NCBI RefSeq assembly: GCF_001039355.2
Contig: NW_019775325.1
Span: 126,001-159,019, forward strand
Reading direction: 5' to 3'
Origin: Lingula anatina
Taxonomy: Eukaryota > Brachiopoda > Lingulata > Lingulida > Lingulidae
Length of the DNA: 33,019 nucleotides
Below the pieces are notes generated by a model. It saw only the letters and a program-made list of their open reading frames with translations. It was not told the DNA's origin and searched no databases. The stretch's first letter is position 1; each line of letters starts with the position of its first letter. Of this stretch, positions 20,945 to 31,387 are shown piece by piece. A program made the translations under genes and the position numbers.

Positions 20945-21580
20945 CTTCGTGCATACTGATCCCAACTCTACAGAGCCCAGAGCCATTTCTGAACGTCCCC
21001 GCCACCACTCTGTTAAAACCTGCGTACACGTAGTAGTCCTTTTCACCGTATACCGCCTCCTGGCCGTCCAATGTGTACAGATATTTAGATTCCACAAAAT
21101 CTTTAACATTACCAACAATCCAATCGACACGTTCATCAGCGATTTCTATTGTAATTTTACTACCCTTTTTAACAATATTGTCGACAACTTTTAATAGTAA
21201 GTTTCCATTTATGGTATTGTGATTGTAACCTGGGAGACTGTTGCCATAGAGACGAAGTTGGCGATTGAAGATGTGAGTTTCTGCCATGTTACTGGTTGTG
21301 CCATTGTCTCCTCCATACCCGTCGCCAGTTTTTGAGTCGGAAATATCCAGAGTCCAAAGACGAGGACGGTCTCCATAATCAAGGTGGAATTTGGCGTATT
21401 TGTAAATCCCAGAAAAATCTAACCGAAGCACTGCTTGACTGGTACATTGCTTTCTATTACGAGATGGTGTTGGTGGCACTATGAATGTAATGTACGGGCT
21501 GTAACCCTTCACGAAACCAAATTGTAAATCCACTTCAACGATTGGTTTTTGGACGCCGTTGGTGAACTCCAGAACCAAGC
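20945..21580 (-). CDS. Unrecognised secreted domain, main exon (possible alternative 5' exon of SCUBE)
   Basis: This 636-bp exon has acceptor gcattttag|GC and donor ACGAAG|gtatat. It enters in phase 1, completing a Gly with the exon at 24351, and leaves in phase 1. It encodes about 212 residues and I do not recognise the family. Visible features are LRLDFSGIYKYAKFHLDYGD, WTLDISDSKTGDGYGGDNG (an Asp/Gly-rich, possibly calcium-binding loop), IEIADERVDWIVG, DYYVYAGFNRVVAGTF, two cysteines (KQC, GLC) and sequons NGT and NGS. Alternating hydrophobics suggest a beta-sandwich. If the donor is skipped, the frame continues 30 hydrophobic residues (CLIYIFLITMSVC...) to a stop ending at 20850. If the donor is used, the phase fits SCUBE exon 2 at 13903. 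The exon is long, open and has clean flanks, so I am confident it codes; its 3' partner is unresolved. Confidence 0.8.
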
Positions 21581-24350
21581 CTAAAATGCAAGAAGTATTT
21601 GAATTATTTTATAGGAGAAATAATTTATCACTTCCCAACTTTGATATAGCATTAAAATGGATCATATTTGGGCCTGTAGCCAGCAATTTCAAACGGGGAT
21701 TCTTTATCTGAAAAAAACATTTTACACCGTTATTGGCCCATGAAATGACATAAAACCTGGATCAAAATTTGATTCAGTGTGGGGCGTTTCCCACCAAAAG
21801 ACCCCTCACCCCACCTCACCCCACCCTACCCCTGCATACAGGCCTGAAATCATAGTTTTAATATTTTTACTTTCCAGCTGGTCATTTTCAACCGTTAAAT
21901 CAACGTCCCTGTTCCTATATAGACTGGGCCTACAATTACATCAATCATCTTCATGATAGCCCTACATGACAACTGTTATTAATTATATAGTGTTACATTT
22001 TAGGAAACTTGACATTTAAGAGCTATGATACAGATGTATATATGGTTTTAGGCGAAGACGACAAATGTTTTTATGCACATAACTTCATTTTACATTGTTT
22101 TTCGTTTGTCAATAATGCTGGCATACCAAAGCCATCAGTAGCTGCATTGAGAGACAGAGTGTTTTCATTTGTTGAAACGAAAAACAATACAAAATTCTGG
22201 AGCATAAGTTCAATCACAACACAGTTACATCTACACCAGATGTCTGTGTTATTTTGCTTGATCATTTTCATTTGGTGTGGGCTCTCCTGTAAAGTTTTTA
22301 TATAAACTTCAACATATCCAACTAGGAACGGCCCAGTGCCCAGTCCTAGAAGCTAGAACTGCCGTCACCGAGGGACCACAAAGATTTAGTCTCGTATAAT
22401 GTCTCAAAGAGCAACATGTCATTTTCTTGGTGGATTTTTTTTTATAGATGCAGGAGACGCATGCTTGACACGAGCGCGAGGAAACATCTGACGCTCGCCG
22501 CATATGTGGGGTCAAAAAGTGTAAGAAGTAGCGCGCCATATTATCATTGTCACAGAATCACCCCCTTCAACGCAACCTGTGAATTTTTTCATCTTTTTTT
22601 CGTGCACAGATTGTATCTATACAAATAAATTGTTTAAAAGATGTAATTAGTCTGTTGTTTCAAAGAATAATGATTTTAAGGACAATGGGGCGAGTCAAAG
22701 CACAGTGGCACGAAAATAGGGAAAAAAGAGAAAGAGAGAGAGAGGTTTAAAAAGTGAGACGATAAATCTGCTGCCTAGAAAAATTCTCAGTAAAGAAATG
22801 GTTGTTACTGATAGAGGAGAGACTGACAATTTCTATCTAGCCGCCTCTTCGTAACAATTGTCCGCGGGAGTTGTACATGTATACATCACTCGATTTAAAT
22901 AAAGCTAGGGTTCAGAATCGATGTTTAGCAAAAGAGGTGCCTAATTTACTATATCCAATAACAATTTTTCTCAATTCTTAAGAAATATTCTGCGTTGAAC
23001 TATCAAAGTCATTTTCAGCATGGACAGTCTTTCGGTTCAATATAGATATAACGGCAACAGGATTGAAAATGACGACGACGACAAAAATAGCCAGACAGAC
23101 ACGTTAATGGCTGTAAATAAAAAGGCCACGCCTTCCTGGCTTCTAGAAGTCCACTAAATCGTCTCTTCTCAGTCTGTCGAGTGACAGGGCGTAACACTTT
23201 TTCGTTCGTTTTTTTTCTAACTCCCCGCCCCTATCTGGTCTCGGCAGATATCCCACTGCGTCTGAACCCATCCTGATCTACTTCATCCTGAATCCTGAGA
23301 ACAGTGTCTGTACAGTAGACATATTTCATTCAATTTCCCCTCTTCCAGGTTAAAATGACAAGCTCTTACCTGGGCGTTAATGCGCTGTGATGTAATTTGA
23401 AATAAGGTTTTCCACAATGGCTCTTGTTCCAACTTTGTATCGTCTTTGATACTTTACACAAAAGTGAAATTTTCTAAGTCTGTATAACATCATAATGTTG
23501 GTACATAATTGGTATTGACACTTACTGTTATTTAAAGTAAAATATACTGTTTCAACAATGATCCCACTTTAATTAATATTTATTACCATTCACTTTTAAG
23601 TGGTATTTTTTATCTTTCCACAAGAACAAACTGACTTGAGAATGTGGGTGCGCGTAGCTTCAGTGGTTCACTTTTTGTTGTCTCGAAGGTCGTCCAAGAG
23701 CGGTGGCCTTTGTACAAACGTCGTCTAATATTTCACACATTTAGATTGTTGGTGAAATCATAGCCACATTTTGTCTTCAACGAGCTAAAATTCCACTTGA
23801 AATGCAAATGAAAAAAATAATGATTATTTTCACTTGGAAGTTCACACAAGTTTTGGATGTTGGTAAGTTCCAGTGCAGGAATGCTGTAATAAATCATAAT
23901 ATAAATGTAACGATACTTGCAGCGGATGTCATACAGCAATTCATCTAACGAACAATTTTGTGAAGAACCGGAATGATTGACACTGATTGGCGGTCGTGTA
24001 TTTTGCGGACAAGAACTCCAGGATTAGTGAGCGGGTATACTCCACGGGACGGCTAACGGGACCCCATGGGCTTCGGTCCTATGACTGACCTGTGTATCAA
24101 TCAATGCATTATGCTGTTTTTACATATGTACAGACACAGTTAATTTCCAAACGCAGCTGCCTCCTCTCCTGGACGTGAAACGTGCCCTAATCAAATCTGC
24201 ATCAAACCTCAAACTGACCTTAATTACCGAAACGTGTTACCTTTCCACCCCGACGACCGTCCACAAAACTCCTAAATACAAGTCACCAAAGTGGCTGAAA
24301 ACGTGAGTTAAAATGTTCACCCGAAGGTTAATGATGAATTGCGTACCTAC
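21581..24350. other. Intron of the unknown secreted protein gene
   Basis: Intron of 2.8 kb. The 98-codon plus-strand open frame at 22009-22305 has no domain or splice support. A purine-rich GA tract is near 22725-22745 and a tRNA-like fragment near 23650-23705. Nothing else supported. Confidence 0.5.
23650..23706 (+). repeat. Decayed tRNA-like fragment (SINE-like)
   Basis: GCGTAGCTTCAGTGGTTCA resembles an internal A box, and TCTCGAAGGTCGT about 20 bases later resembles the anticodon-arm/variable region of tRNA-derived SINEs. The expected B box is degraded. It is too damaged to be a working tRNA. Confidence 0.3.
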
Positions 24351-24378
24351 CTGTTATAAGATACAGTAATCGGTTCAT
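24351..24378 (-). CDS. Start exon with signal peptide for the unknown secreted protein
   Basis: A 28-base coding portion: ATG at 24378-24376 with A at -3, nine codons (MNRLLYLIT) and one base, then donor ACAG|gtaggt. Joined to 21580 it gives MNRLLYLITGLVLEFTNG, a short signal peptide whose hydrophobic core spans the splice junction. The phase fits exactly and no stop intervenes. It is too short for ordinary ORF detection; I found it by looking upstream for an ATG and a phase-1 donor. Confidence 0.6.
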
Positions 24379-25418
24379 TGTTAGGCCGCTCTTGTCCCGC
24401 TCCCTACCGCCGGTGGAGGCTGCCCTAAGTCCTGTCAGATCACTGAAGAAGGATCCTGAACTTGCAGCGTGCCTGTTCCCCTGCTGCTATAAATCCCTCA
24501 AAGATCATAAAGCTTGTATGTTTATTTATCCATTCCCTAATTACGCAGTAATTGGATGAGAGAATGTCTGAAATGTAACGCAGCGTGCTGACAGATTGCC
24601 TCGGCTACAACTCTCCCCTATGTTCGCGGAAAACTTTCAGCGAATAAAAAGAGGGAGAGCAAATTGAGAAATTTGCCCGGTCTTTCTCAGTGTGTGTGTT
24701 CTATTTGTTCCTAACTACGGTTCTGCAGCCCTCCCAGCTTATAGGCACATGTGTGTCCATTTCAAATGATTCAGCCATTTGTTCATTTCAACACGTGGAA
24801 ATTTATGCCCACTAACCGAGCAGCTAATAATATTGTTAGCTTGCCTTGGGATTTGGAGCAGGGTGATTAATAAAATGCAAGGGTTTCATTTTTAGTGTAT
24901 ACGAAGCCTGAAACCCCGCTTTCTATTGTTGTTTTAACGCTGAAAAGATTATTTGTAGCAAGCAAATCTGTATTTTTCTATCAGCGACAATCAAAGCGAA
25001 GTTGAACTTTAATAATATAGATGAAACAAAGTTCCCCACTCAGATGTGCCATAATCCTTCAGTATGTTTATTCATATGACATTATTTGCCCATGTAATTG
25101 CAAAGCATACTTTATAGCTGAGAAACCTGTCAACGCATGCGTTATGCACACATTAGATTATAATTGTCTTGGGTATTCGATATTTGACCAATATTATATG
25201 TGCATTGCTCACAAGTTACTTATTGTTGCGCGCAGTGGATTAGTTCTTTGGGTAAACTAAAAAGAAACAGAGGTTATGTCTTTCTTTCGGATTGACTCTA
25301 AGTACGACAATTATTTTCTCTATTTTACTGATTCTCAGAAAGGTACGTTGGAGGTTTATTTTTGCTGCTATTGTATTACTGAATGTCCCTTCATCCCTCT
25401 TTACTGCCCAAACTCCAA

Positions 25419-25423
25419 CTCTC

Positions 25424-25457
<34 letters not shown>

Positions 25458-25462
25458 ACTCA
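25419..25462. repeat. (CT)n microsatellite
   Basis: Almost pure CT repeat. Two overlapping plus-strand open frames rich in Leu/Ser arise from it and are not genes. Confidence 0.95.
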
Positions 25463-26424
25463 CTACCTCCATACCATGTCCTAGATCACAGCTGAGTAGT
25501 GGCAGGTAACACAATCGGCAGATAATCTCAGCCGCTGCAATTTGCCAGCGACCAAACCCCCGCCACTATCATATCAGTGAACGCGAGATTACTGGGGATG
25601 ACGCTGACCTGAAATGAAATTCTTGATTGTAATATATCTTTCTCCCTAGATAAGAGGGGCCATCAATTACTCCGTATAGAATAATAAATGCTTCATTAAC
25701 GATCTTATAAGATATGGAAATATGCAGGGTTCTTCGCTACTTGCTAGCCATACATGTATTCGTTAAGGTCTGTTTATTCATGTTTTATGTTCTGCTCTAC
25801 GACCAAATCGATCTTGGGATGAATCGCCAGAAAGAATTTCCATTGAGAAATTCAATGTAGTTTGAATTTATAACGTGAAAAAATTACTGGTCCCTTGTTG
25901 ATACGTTGTCATGATTATTGCCATCCATGCTCTGCTTGGTGCTCAACGACTGATGGAAAATATGCCACTATTTCTTCCTCAGACGGGGTGTTGGAAGCGC
26001 TGGGCAACCAGTGTCTTCTCGTTTTTATCATGGGTAACAGGTAAATTAACTTTTTTAAAACTCAAACTAGGCATCGATTCGGTAATTTTTATAATCTTGA
26101 GCACCAAAAACAACAAAGACCTCAATATTTGGGACAGGTGTTAGAAATAACCTTTGGTAGCTGCTGATACATAATTTGAATGTTTTATTCCATTTGCGTT
26201 AGCGTCATAACGTATTTTATGCATCATTACTACTCCTTTGTCACGACATTGTGAAATCAGTGAAAATCGTGCAAATGGCTGATTATGCCCTGCCGTGTAT
26301 ATCGTATCTATTCGTTCCAGAACTGATTGTGCTGGGTGCAGTTAGTTTATTCTGCAAATTGCGTTCATGCTGACTAAAACCTAGATTACGTTTGCCAGGG
26401 AATTGTATACGATTTCCCGAACGA

Positions 26425-26660
26425 TTTTTTTTTTTTTTTTTGACATCGTAAGCAGCTACGGGCTAAGGCGAGTATTCTCAGACACGACTTAGTGGTCACT
26501 TGAGGAAAGATCGGTAGTTGGTTGAAAAGTAAACGTACGGAGCCCTTTCAGTCTCAATGCAGTTGCTGTACGCCTTCCGTGCGACTTCCTTGAAGATCGA
26601 TGCGTTGTCGCTACAGCCTCTAAGCGTCTCTTACATCGGGCTGGCAACCCCTTGGAAAAC
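26425..26660 (-). pseudogene. Coding-like island ending in A17 (possible retrocopy or retroelement 3' end)
   Basis: On the minus strand a 37-residue segment (DNASIFKEVARKAYSNCIET, then ERAPYVYFSTNYRSFLK, stop at 26498-26496) has protein-like composition and varied third positions, unlike the surrounding DNA. It is preceded by gctgtag (possible acceptor at 26611) and followed 54 bases after the stop by an A17 tract (T17 on plus, 26425-26441). The 3' A tract suggests a processed copy or retroelement end, but I see no AATAAA, no clear target-site duplication and no known family. An overlapping frame (26489-26728) is Arg/Ser/Thr-rich and looks like its shadow. Chance or a real terminal exon remain possible. 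Confidence 0.3.
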
Positions 26661-27899
26661 GAATTTTGCCCCGCTTGCACAAATATGTAAAGAAAGAAAA
26701 AACTGCAATATCTTAAGTTCATTATCACAGATGTAGGTCTACGAATTTGCCATTGACTATCAAATCAGGGTAAGGTGATAGTAACAGGCCCTATGCAGCT
26801 GGCATAATGTGCATTCAATTGATTGATTGATTGGATTTATTGGGTCAATTGTCACCAATATGACGTTAGATACAATTATAGACAATCCAGTACGGAACTC
26901 GCTCTGGATTTTACCCAGTTTAAATCTGACTCAAAGTTAAATTTCAACACTCACTTCCACTTTACAGGTCCTTCGTGGTAGGCATATCATTTGAGAAGTA
27001 ACCTGGTAGGCCTAATTAAGTAGCGTCCCCCCCCCCCCCCACCACCCCCACCCATAAGGAGGCAACCGCCCCCAGTCCTACTAGTAGTCTAGGCTAAGTG
27101 AATAGGCCTATAGCAGGGTTTAAGGTTGTTTTTCTGAACGGACGCAGTTCTTAAAGCTTGCTTGGAATTTCGAAACACACCGAAGGCTTTTCAAGATAAA
27201 AACTTGCAACTCTTCAATGTTTGCAACTGTTTGTTCTTTCTCAGGTCACGGATATTGTGTCAATAATCCAATAGTTATCTCAATAATTTGCAAATAATCC
27301 AATAGTTAAACATAGATAGGCCTATCTCAATAATTTCTATTTATTGATGGTAATTTTAAACTAAGATCACTTATTTTGCTTTGAACAGAAAATATCATAA
27401 ACCTTCACAATGTGTCCAAAAACACAATATCAACATTTTATTTGCAGTTAATTTTCAAATTAATCACAAGTTCTATAACAAGTACAATATTATCAGGCAC
27501 GCGAAATTGAAAATTTTCGAATTTCGTGTTAATGACGTCATCCCGATAAAAGATCTATCCCATAATACCAGTTTTCTGGCAGTCACTCATTTTATATATA
27601 CCTGTTTTAAAACTTTTATTTTTATAGAAGAAAGGTAAGGTACAGTTTATTGTGTCGTGTAATCTTTGAAAAAGGGGGGTTGCTTGCTTATGCCTGCCAA
27701 ACGATTTCGTTTAGGGCCTAGGCCTAACAACAGTAAAAATAACCTGTTTAAAGTAACGTTCATTAGTATATAGTTATAACATATAAGGCATTCAGAACAT
27801 GGCTGTTTCACTGTTTTAGACGTAAATTAAAATGGTAATATTCTCGGTCTTAAATTCCCCTGGTCGTGGGTGGGGGGGATGCAACAGGACCTCCACCAC

Positions 27900-27942
27900 C
27901 CTTACCCTAAACACACACACACATACACACACACACACACAC
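27900..27942. repeat. (CA)n microsatellite
   Basis: CA repeat with one interruption, in the intergenic region. Confidence 0.93.
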
Positions 27943-28499
27943 GAATTAGTGAACAATGTTTCCTGAGATTGACTCTAAAGTGCATCTCAGAATTCATAAA
28001 ACCAATCCTTTTCTTTCAATTTTCCGGCATCTATGATTTTCTTGAACAAGTGTAAGTAGGCCCAAGAGCGTGGGACTTTGCCATGCTATCAAGGGGTGGG
28101 AGGGATGTAAGTTAGTAGGCCAACATTTTGTAGGCCCTATATGTATGCCACTTACTGCTATACATCGAAGCGAGGTGTCGCAAATCATATGCTATACATG
28201 TGTTTAACAGTTTTGTAAATATATAATAAATATCATAGGGGCCGCCCTCACTTATGTGACAGATGGTGTTGAGATGTGGTAGAGGAGCCGAATGGCTACC
28301 AGGTAGCACAACTAGCACAAAGATAACACTGTTAAGACAACGGTGGGTCTAACATGATTCTTCGAAACAACATTCTCATGGCTTCAGACCTTCTTCATGT
28401 GCCATCACCGATGCGGTGTTTGACGTTTATATTTTGCCAAAGGGTTTTATTTCTCGCCCATGACCAAAGGTGTCTTGTTCTTAATTAAAAATTATCAAG

Positions 28500-28562
28500 G
28501 AAGGTCTTTCCATGTCTGCCTCGGGCACTTATGCCAGGCATTCTACCACTAAGGCTTAGATT
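28500..28562 (-). repeat. Decayed tRNA-like fragment
   Basis: On the minus strand CCTTAGTGGTAGAATGCC closely resembles a tRNA A box and D-arm (Gly-type SINE heads look like this). The B box region is not recognisable. It is probably the head of an old tRNA-derived SINE. Confidence 0.25.
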
Positions 28563-29504
28563 CCCCAATCCCTCTTTTCTGATGGAATGTCACAAGAACT
28601 TCAGTCGTCTATCTCTGACGGTGTTGAGGAGTTTTCTTTTTTGGTCAGTCTGTTTAAGGACCTCTTCATTGGAAACATGATCGATGTAGGAGATTTGGAG
28701 CATTCGCCTGTAAAACCACATTAAAAAACTATAAAACCCCACAAATAAATGCACATGACGCTCATAGTTCCTACTGAAATTTACAGTGAGATATAGCGTT
28801 CTAAATGATCCATCAGTGATTTAGAACTTAATCATCTATTTAAAAAAAGAGTAAAACGTCAAATTAAAGACCAGAGACGGGTCTAGTAATGAATTATAAA
28901 TAGGAAAAAATTGCTTTTTTCCTCGAGGAAAATTCATTTTGGCCAGTGAATCCTGTATAACGCTTATGTGGAAGGATGATTTTGTTATAAGGCTAATCGG
29001 ATCTAGCTTTCACGTTAAACTATTCATGATCAAGCTAAACGCCAGTATATTGAGCAGTTCAGTAAATTAAGTGATATATTGTCTTTTAAGATATACGCTT
29101 CACAATAGGCTTCACAATCTGCTTCACATGCTACTGATAACATATATAATTAAGACACGACTTCACCGCATGAGACACTATTGACTGCCATTTTACCGCA
29201 GACCGCAATAAACCAAATCTTCGGTTGAAACTAGATCAAACTAGGCAGTTCAGAAATATAGTAAAACGTTTTTGGAGACAATTCTATATAGTTAAACCGC
29301 GGGTGATCGCATTCATCTTAAAATCTTTCATCACTAGAATTCGAGCGCTTACAATTTATAAAGCATGTCGAAATCCTTAGCGACACTTAAGTTTCACTTT
29401 TGAAACGAGGGCCACGCCCTACACAGTGAAATCCCTTCATGGTATACATCCACATAGGCCACTTATCATTTAAAAAGTTAAAAGCCAACTCGAACTTCGA
29501 GTCC

Positions 29505-29580
29505 AAGGATTTAATCTAGGTTTTTGGACTTGAGATTTTGCGTTAAAGGCGTTCTACCAACATAAACGTGACGCATGGAT
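29505..29580 (-). repeat. Decayed tRNA-like fragment (A and B box remnants)
   Basis: On the minus strand GTTGGTAGAACGCC resembles an A box. About 40 bases on, AGATTAAATCC matches the B box consensus at about 8 of 11 positions. The spacing suits a tRNA-derived SINE promoter. No intact cloverleaf is apparent. Confidence 0.35.
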
Positions 29581-29947
29581 CACTGTCCTTACACGTTACT
29601 CAGATAACACCGGGCGCATGAAATTTGTCAGTACATTCTATGCAAATAACACAGGTCCCAAATTAGGTCACTGCGAGTATGTATTTCACGCTTCGGTCGT
29701 TAAGCATACAGGTGTCCAACCTCCTCTCGTCTGCAGCGGAACCTGGGCGTCCTCACTTTTAAAAACTTGCAGATTCAAGTTTTCATGACATAATAGGAGA
29801 TTAAGTAAGTAGAAATTCAGCAGAATCTCAAAGTCGATCGATTTTCACCATTCATGTCAACAGTAGCCTATGTATTATGCAGCTATTGAGCCCAGGTGAA
29901 TAAGAGATTGGACTCCTCCGCGACGAAGGAAGCAGTCGATATAAGGT

Positions 29948-30055
29948 ATGTACATGCGCATTGGACACACTCCTGTCGTGCAGCTAGTAATATATGTTTC
30001 TCTTTTCATTTGCGACAAGGAGGATGGAGACAACAGGATAACAGCACTGGTGTAG
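29948..30055 (+). promoter_or_regulatory. Upstream ORF in the fucosyltransferase leader
   Basis: An ATG at 29948 (second ATG in frame at 29954) opens 35 codons ending TAG at 30053-30055, about 20 bases before the fucosyltransferase ATG and in a different frame. A second small frame, ATG at 30024, ends at 30041. They count only if the transcript includes this stretch: AAG|GTATGT at 29946 is a strong donor-like site and tttgcgacaag at 30019 an acceptor-like site, so part may be a 74-base leader intron. Confidence 0.3.
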
Positions 30056-30075
30056 CACAGCACAGCCGGGCTGCG

Positions 30076-31142
30076 ATGAGGTTCTACCTTAGAAGAGTGG
30101 CCGTACTGGTCCTGAGTACGGTCTTGGTGTTAGTCATGGTCAACTTGTACCTGAGGGAGTCATGGAGGGCATTAGAGGTGGACAGGTTGTTTATACAGGA
30201 CCACGCCGAGGACGGAGTGATACGACACAAGTTTCACGATCATATAACATTCCAGAACGACGAGGAAGGCGGTTCAGATAAAAAGACGCTCAATGAGTAC
30301 ACACGCGAAGACAGGGGTAACAAAATAGACAGTGATATAAACATCAAATCTCAAGACGACTTTGATTCAGTCCTTATACAAAAAATGTTGAAGAGTCCAA
30401 ATCCCTATGGTCGTAATTTAGTGAGGAAAGTGTGGTACGATCCAAAATACGATAATGACCGCATAGTGGCTCAGTTAGGTTTCGTCCCGGATCTAGCAAA
30501 GAAAAACAAAGGATCAACAACAAAACTAAAGAAAGTGATGGTGTACACGGGTCTCCCCGGGGACGTACCTACAGGCCAGAGTAGGCTCATTAAGGACGAG
30601 TGTCCCGTTAAAACGTGCCATATGACGGACAACCGCCAGGACGCCGCTGATGCGGACGCAATATTATTTATGAATCATATATCCAGGCCCTGGCACAAAA
30701 AGCCACCAAATCAAGTATGGATAGTGTTTTTATTGGAATCCCCCTCGCATACACCTAGTCTTTCGGGCATGAAGGACATGATCAACTGGACAGCTACGTA
30801 TAGGCACGACTCAACCATCGTAGCTCCATACGAAGTCTACGTGCCTTATAACGCGTCTGTCTTAAGCAAGCCACTGACTAAGAACTACGCTGCAGGTAAA
30901 ACAAAAAAGGTGGCTTGGTTCGTTTCCAACTGTGGCGCTAGGAATGGCAGGAGACAATACGCAGAAGAACTGGGTAAATATATCCAGGTCGATATATACG
31001 GGGCCTGCGGAGACAAACGGTGCCCCAGATCGGATAAGAAGTGTTTCGAAATGTTGGACACAGACTACAAGTTCTACCTGTCCTTTGAAAACTCCAACTG
31101 TCGAGATTATATAACTGAAAAATTCTACGTCAACGGCCTTGG
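30076..31142 (+). CDS. FucTA: Glycoprotein 3-alpha-L-fucosyltransferase A-like, first coding exon (partial)
   Basis: A GT10 alpha-1,3-fucosyltransferase, which moves fucose from GDP-fucose onto N-glycan core GlcNAc in the Golgi. ATG 30076 has G at -3. Although the frame is open back to 29890, no earlier ATG is in frame. Residues 1-7 form a basic tail, about 8-26 a single membrane anchor (VAVLVLSTVLVLVMVNLYL, type II), and about 27-150 an acidic stem. The catalytic part has FLLESP (E near 221), WTATYRHDS (near 238), AWFVSNCGARNGR (near 282-292), DIYGACG and the donor-binding motif FYLSFENSNCRDYITEKF (near 333-350). SNCGARNGR with YGACG is the pattern of insect FucTA and plant core fucosyltransferases rather than vertebrate Lewis-type enzymes. 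Two sequons (NWT, NAS) are present. The exon stops after 355 codons plus two bases at GG|gtaagt; the last catalytic stretch lies to the right of the window. Confidence 0.92.
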
Positions 31143-31339
31143 GTAAGTTCATATGTAATCAGCAGAGGTTTTGTTTGCAGGGGGGTGTGGCTGAGAACAA
31201 GAAAAATCACACACCACTCCTAAAGCACGCCCACGTACATCTGCTAGAAAGAACCCTCCCCTTAAAAGCATGTCCCTCAACAAGTCCCCGTCTTTTGAAA
31301 ACCTAGTATTTACCCATCCCTCTCGAAAAGCCCCCCCCC

Positions 31340-31387
<48 letters not shown>

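Larger units (their letters stand above)
24379..29886. other. Intergenic region between divergent genes
   Basis: 5.5 kb between the minus-strand secreted protein start and the plus-strand fucosyltransferase. It has (CT)n at 25421-25459, a C-run at 27028-27040, (CA)n at 27910-27942, a GATT repeat near 26818-26834 and a direct repeat of AATAATCCAATAGTTA at 27262 and 27292. AGGCCTA words are frequent at 27-28.2 kb. Apart from the items listed separately, nothing gene-like is seen. Confidence 0.55.

Noticed and set aside
22009-22305. 98-codon plus-strand open frame
   Set aside because: It lies in the intron of the minus-strand gene, with no recognisable motif and no supporting splice sites.
26489-26728. 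Arg/Ser/Thr-rich 79-codon minus-strand frame as the real product
   Set aside because: A neighbouring frame over the same bases looks more protein-like, so this one is likely its shadow.
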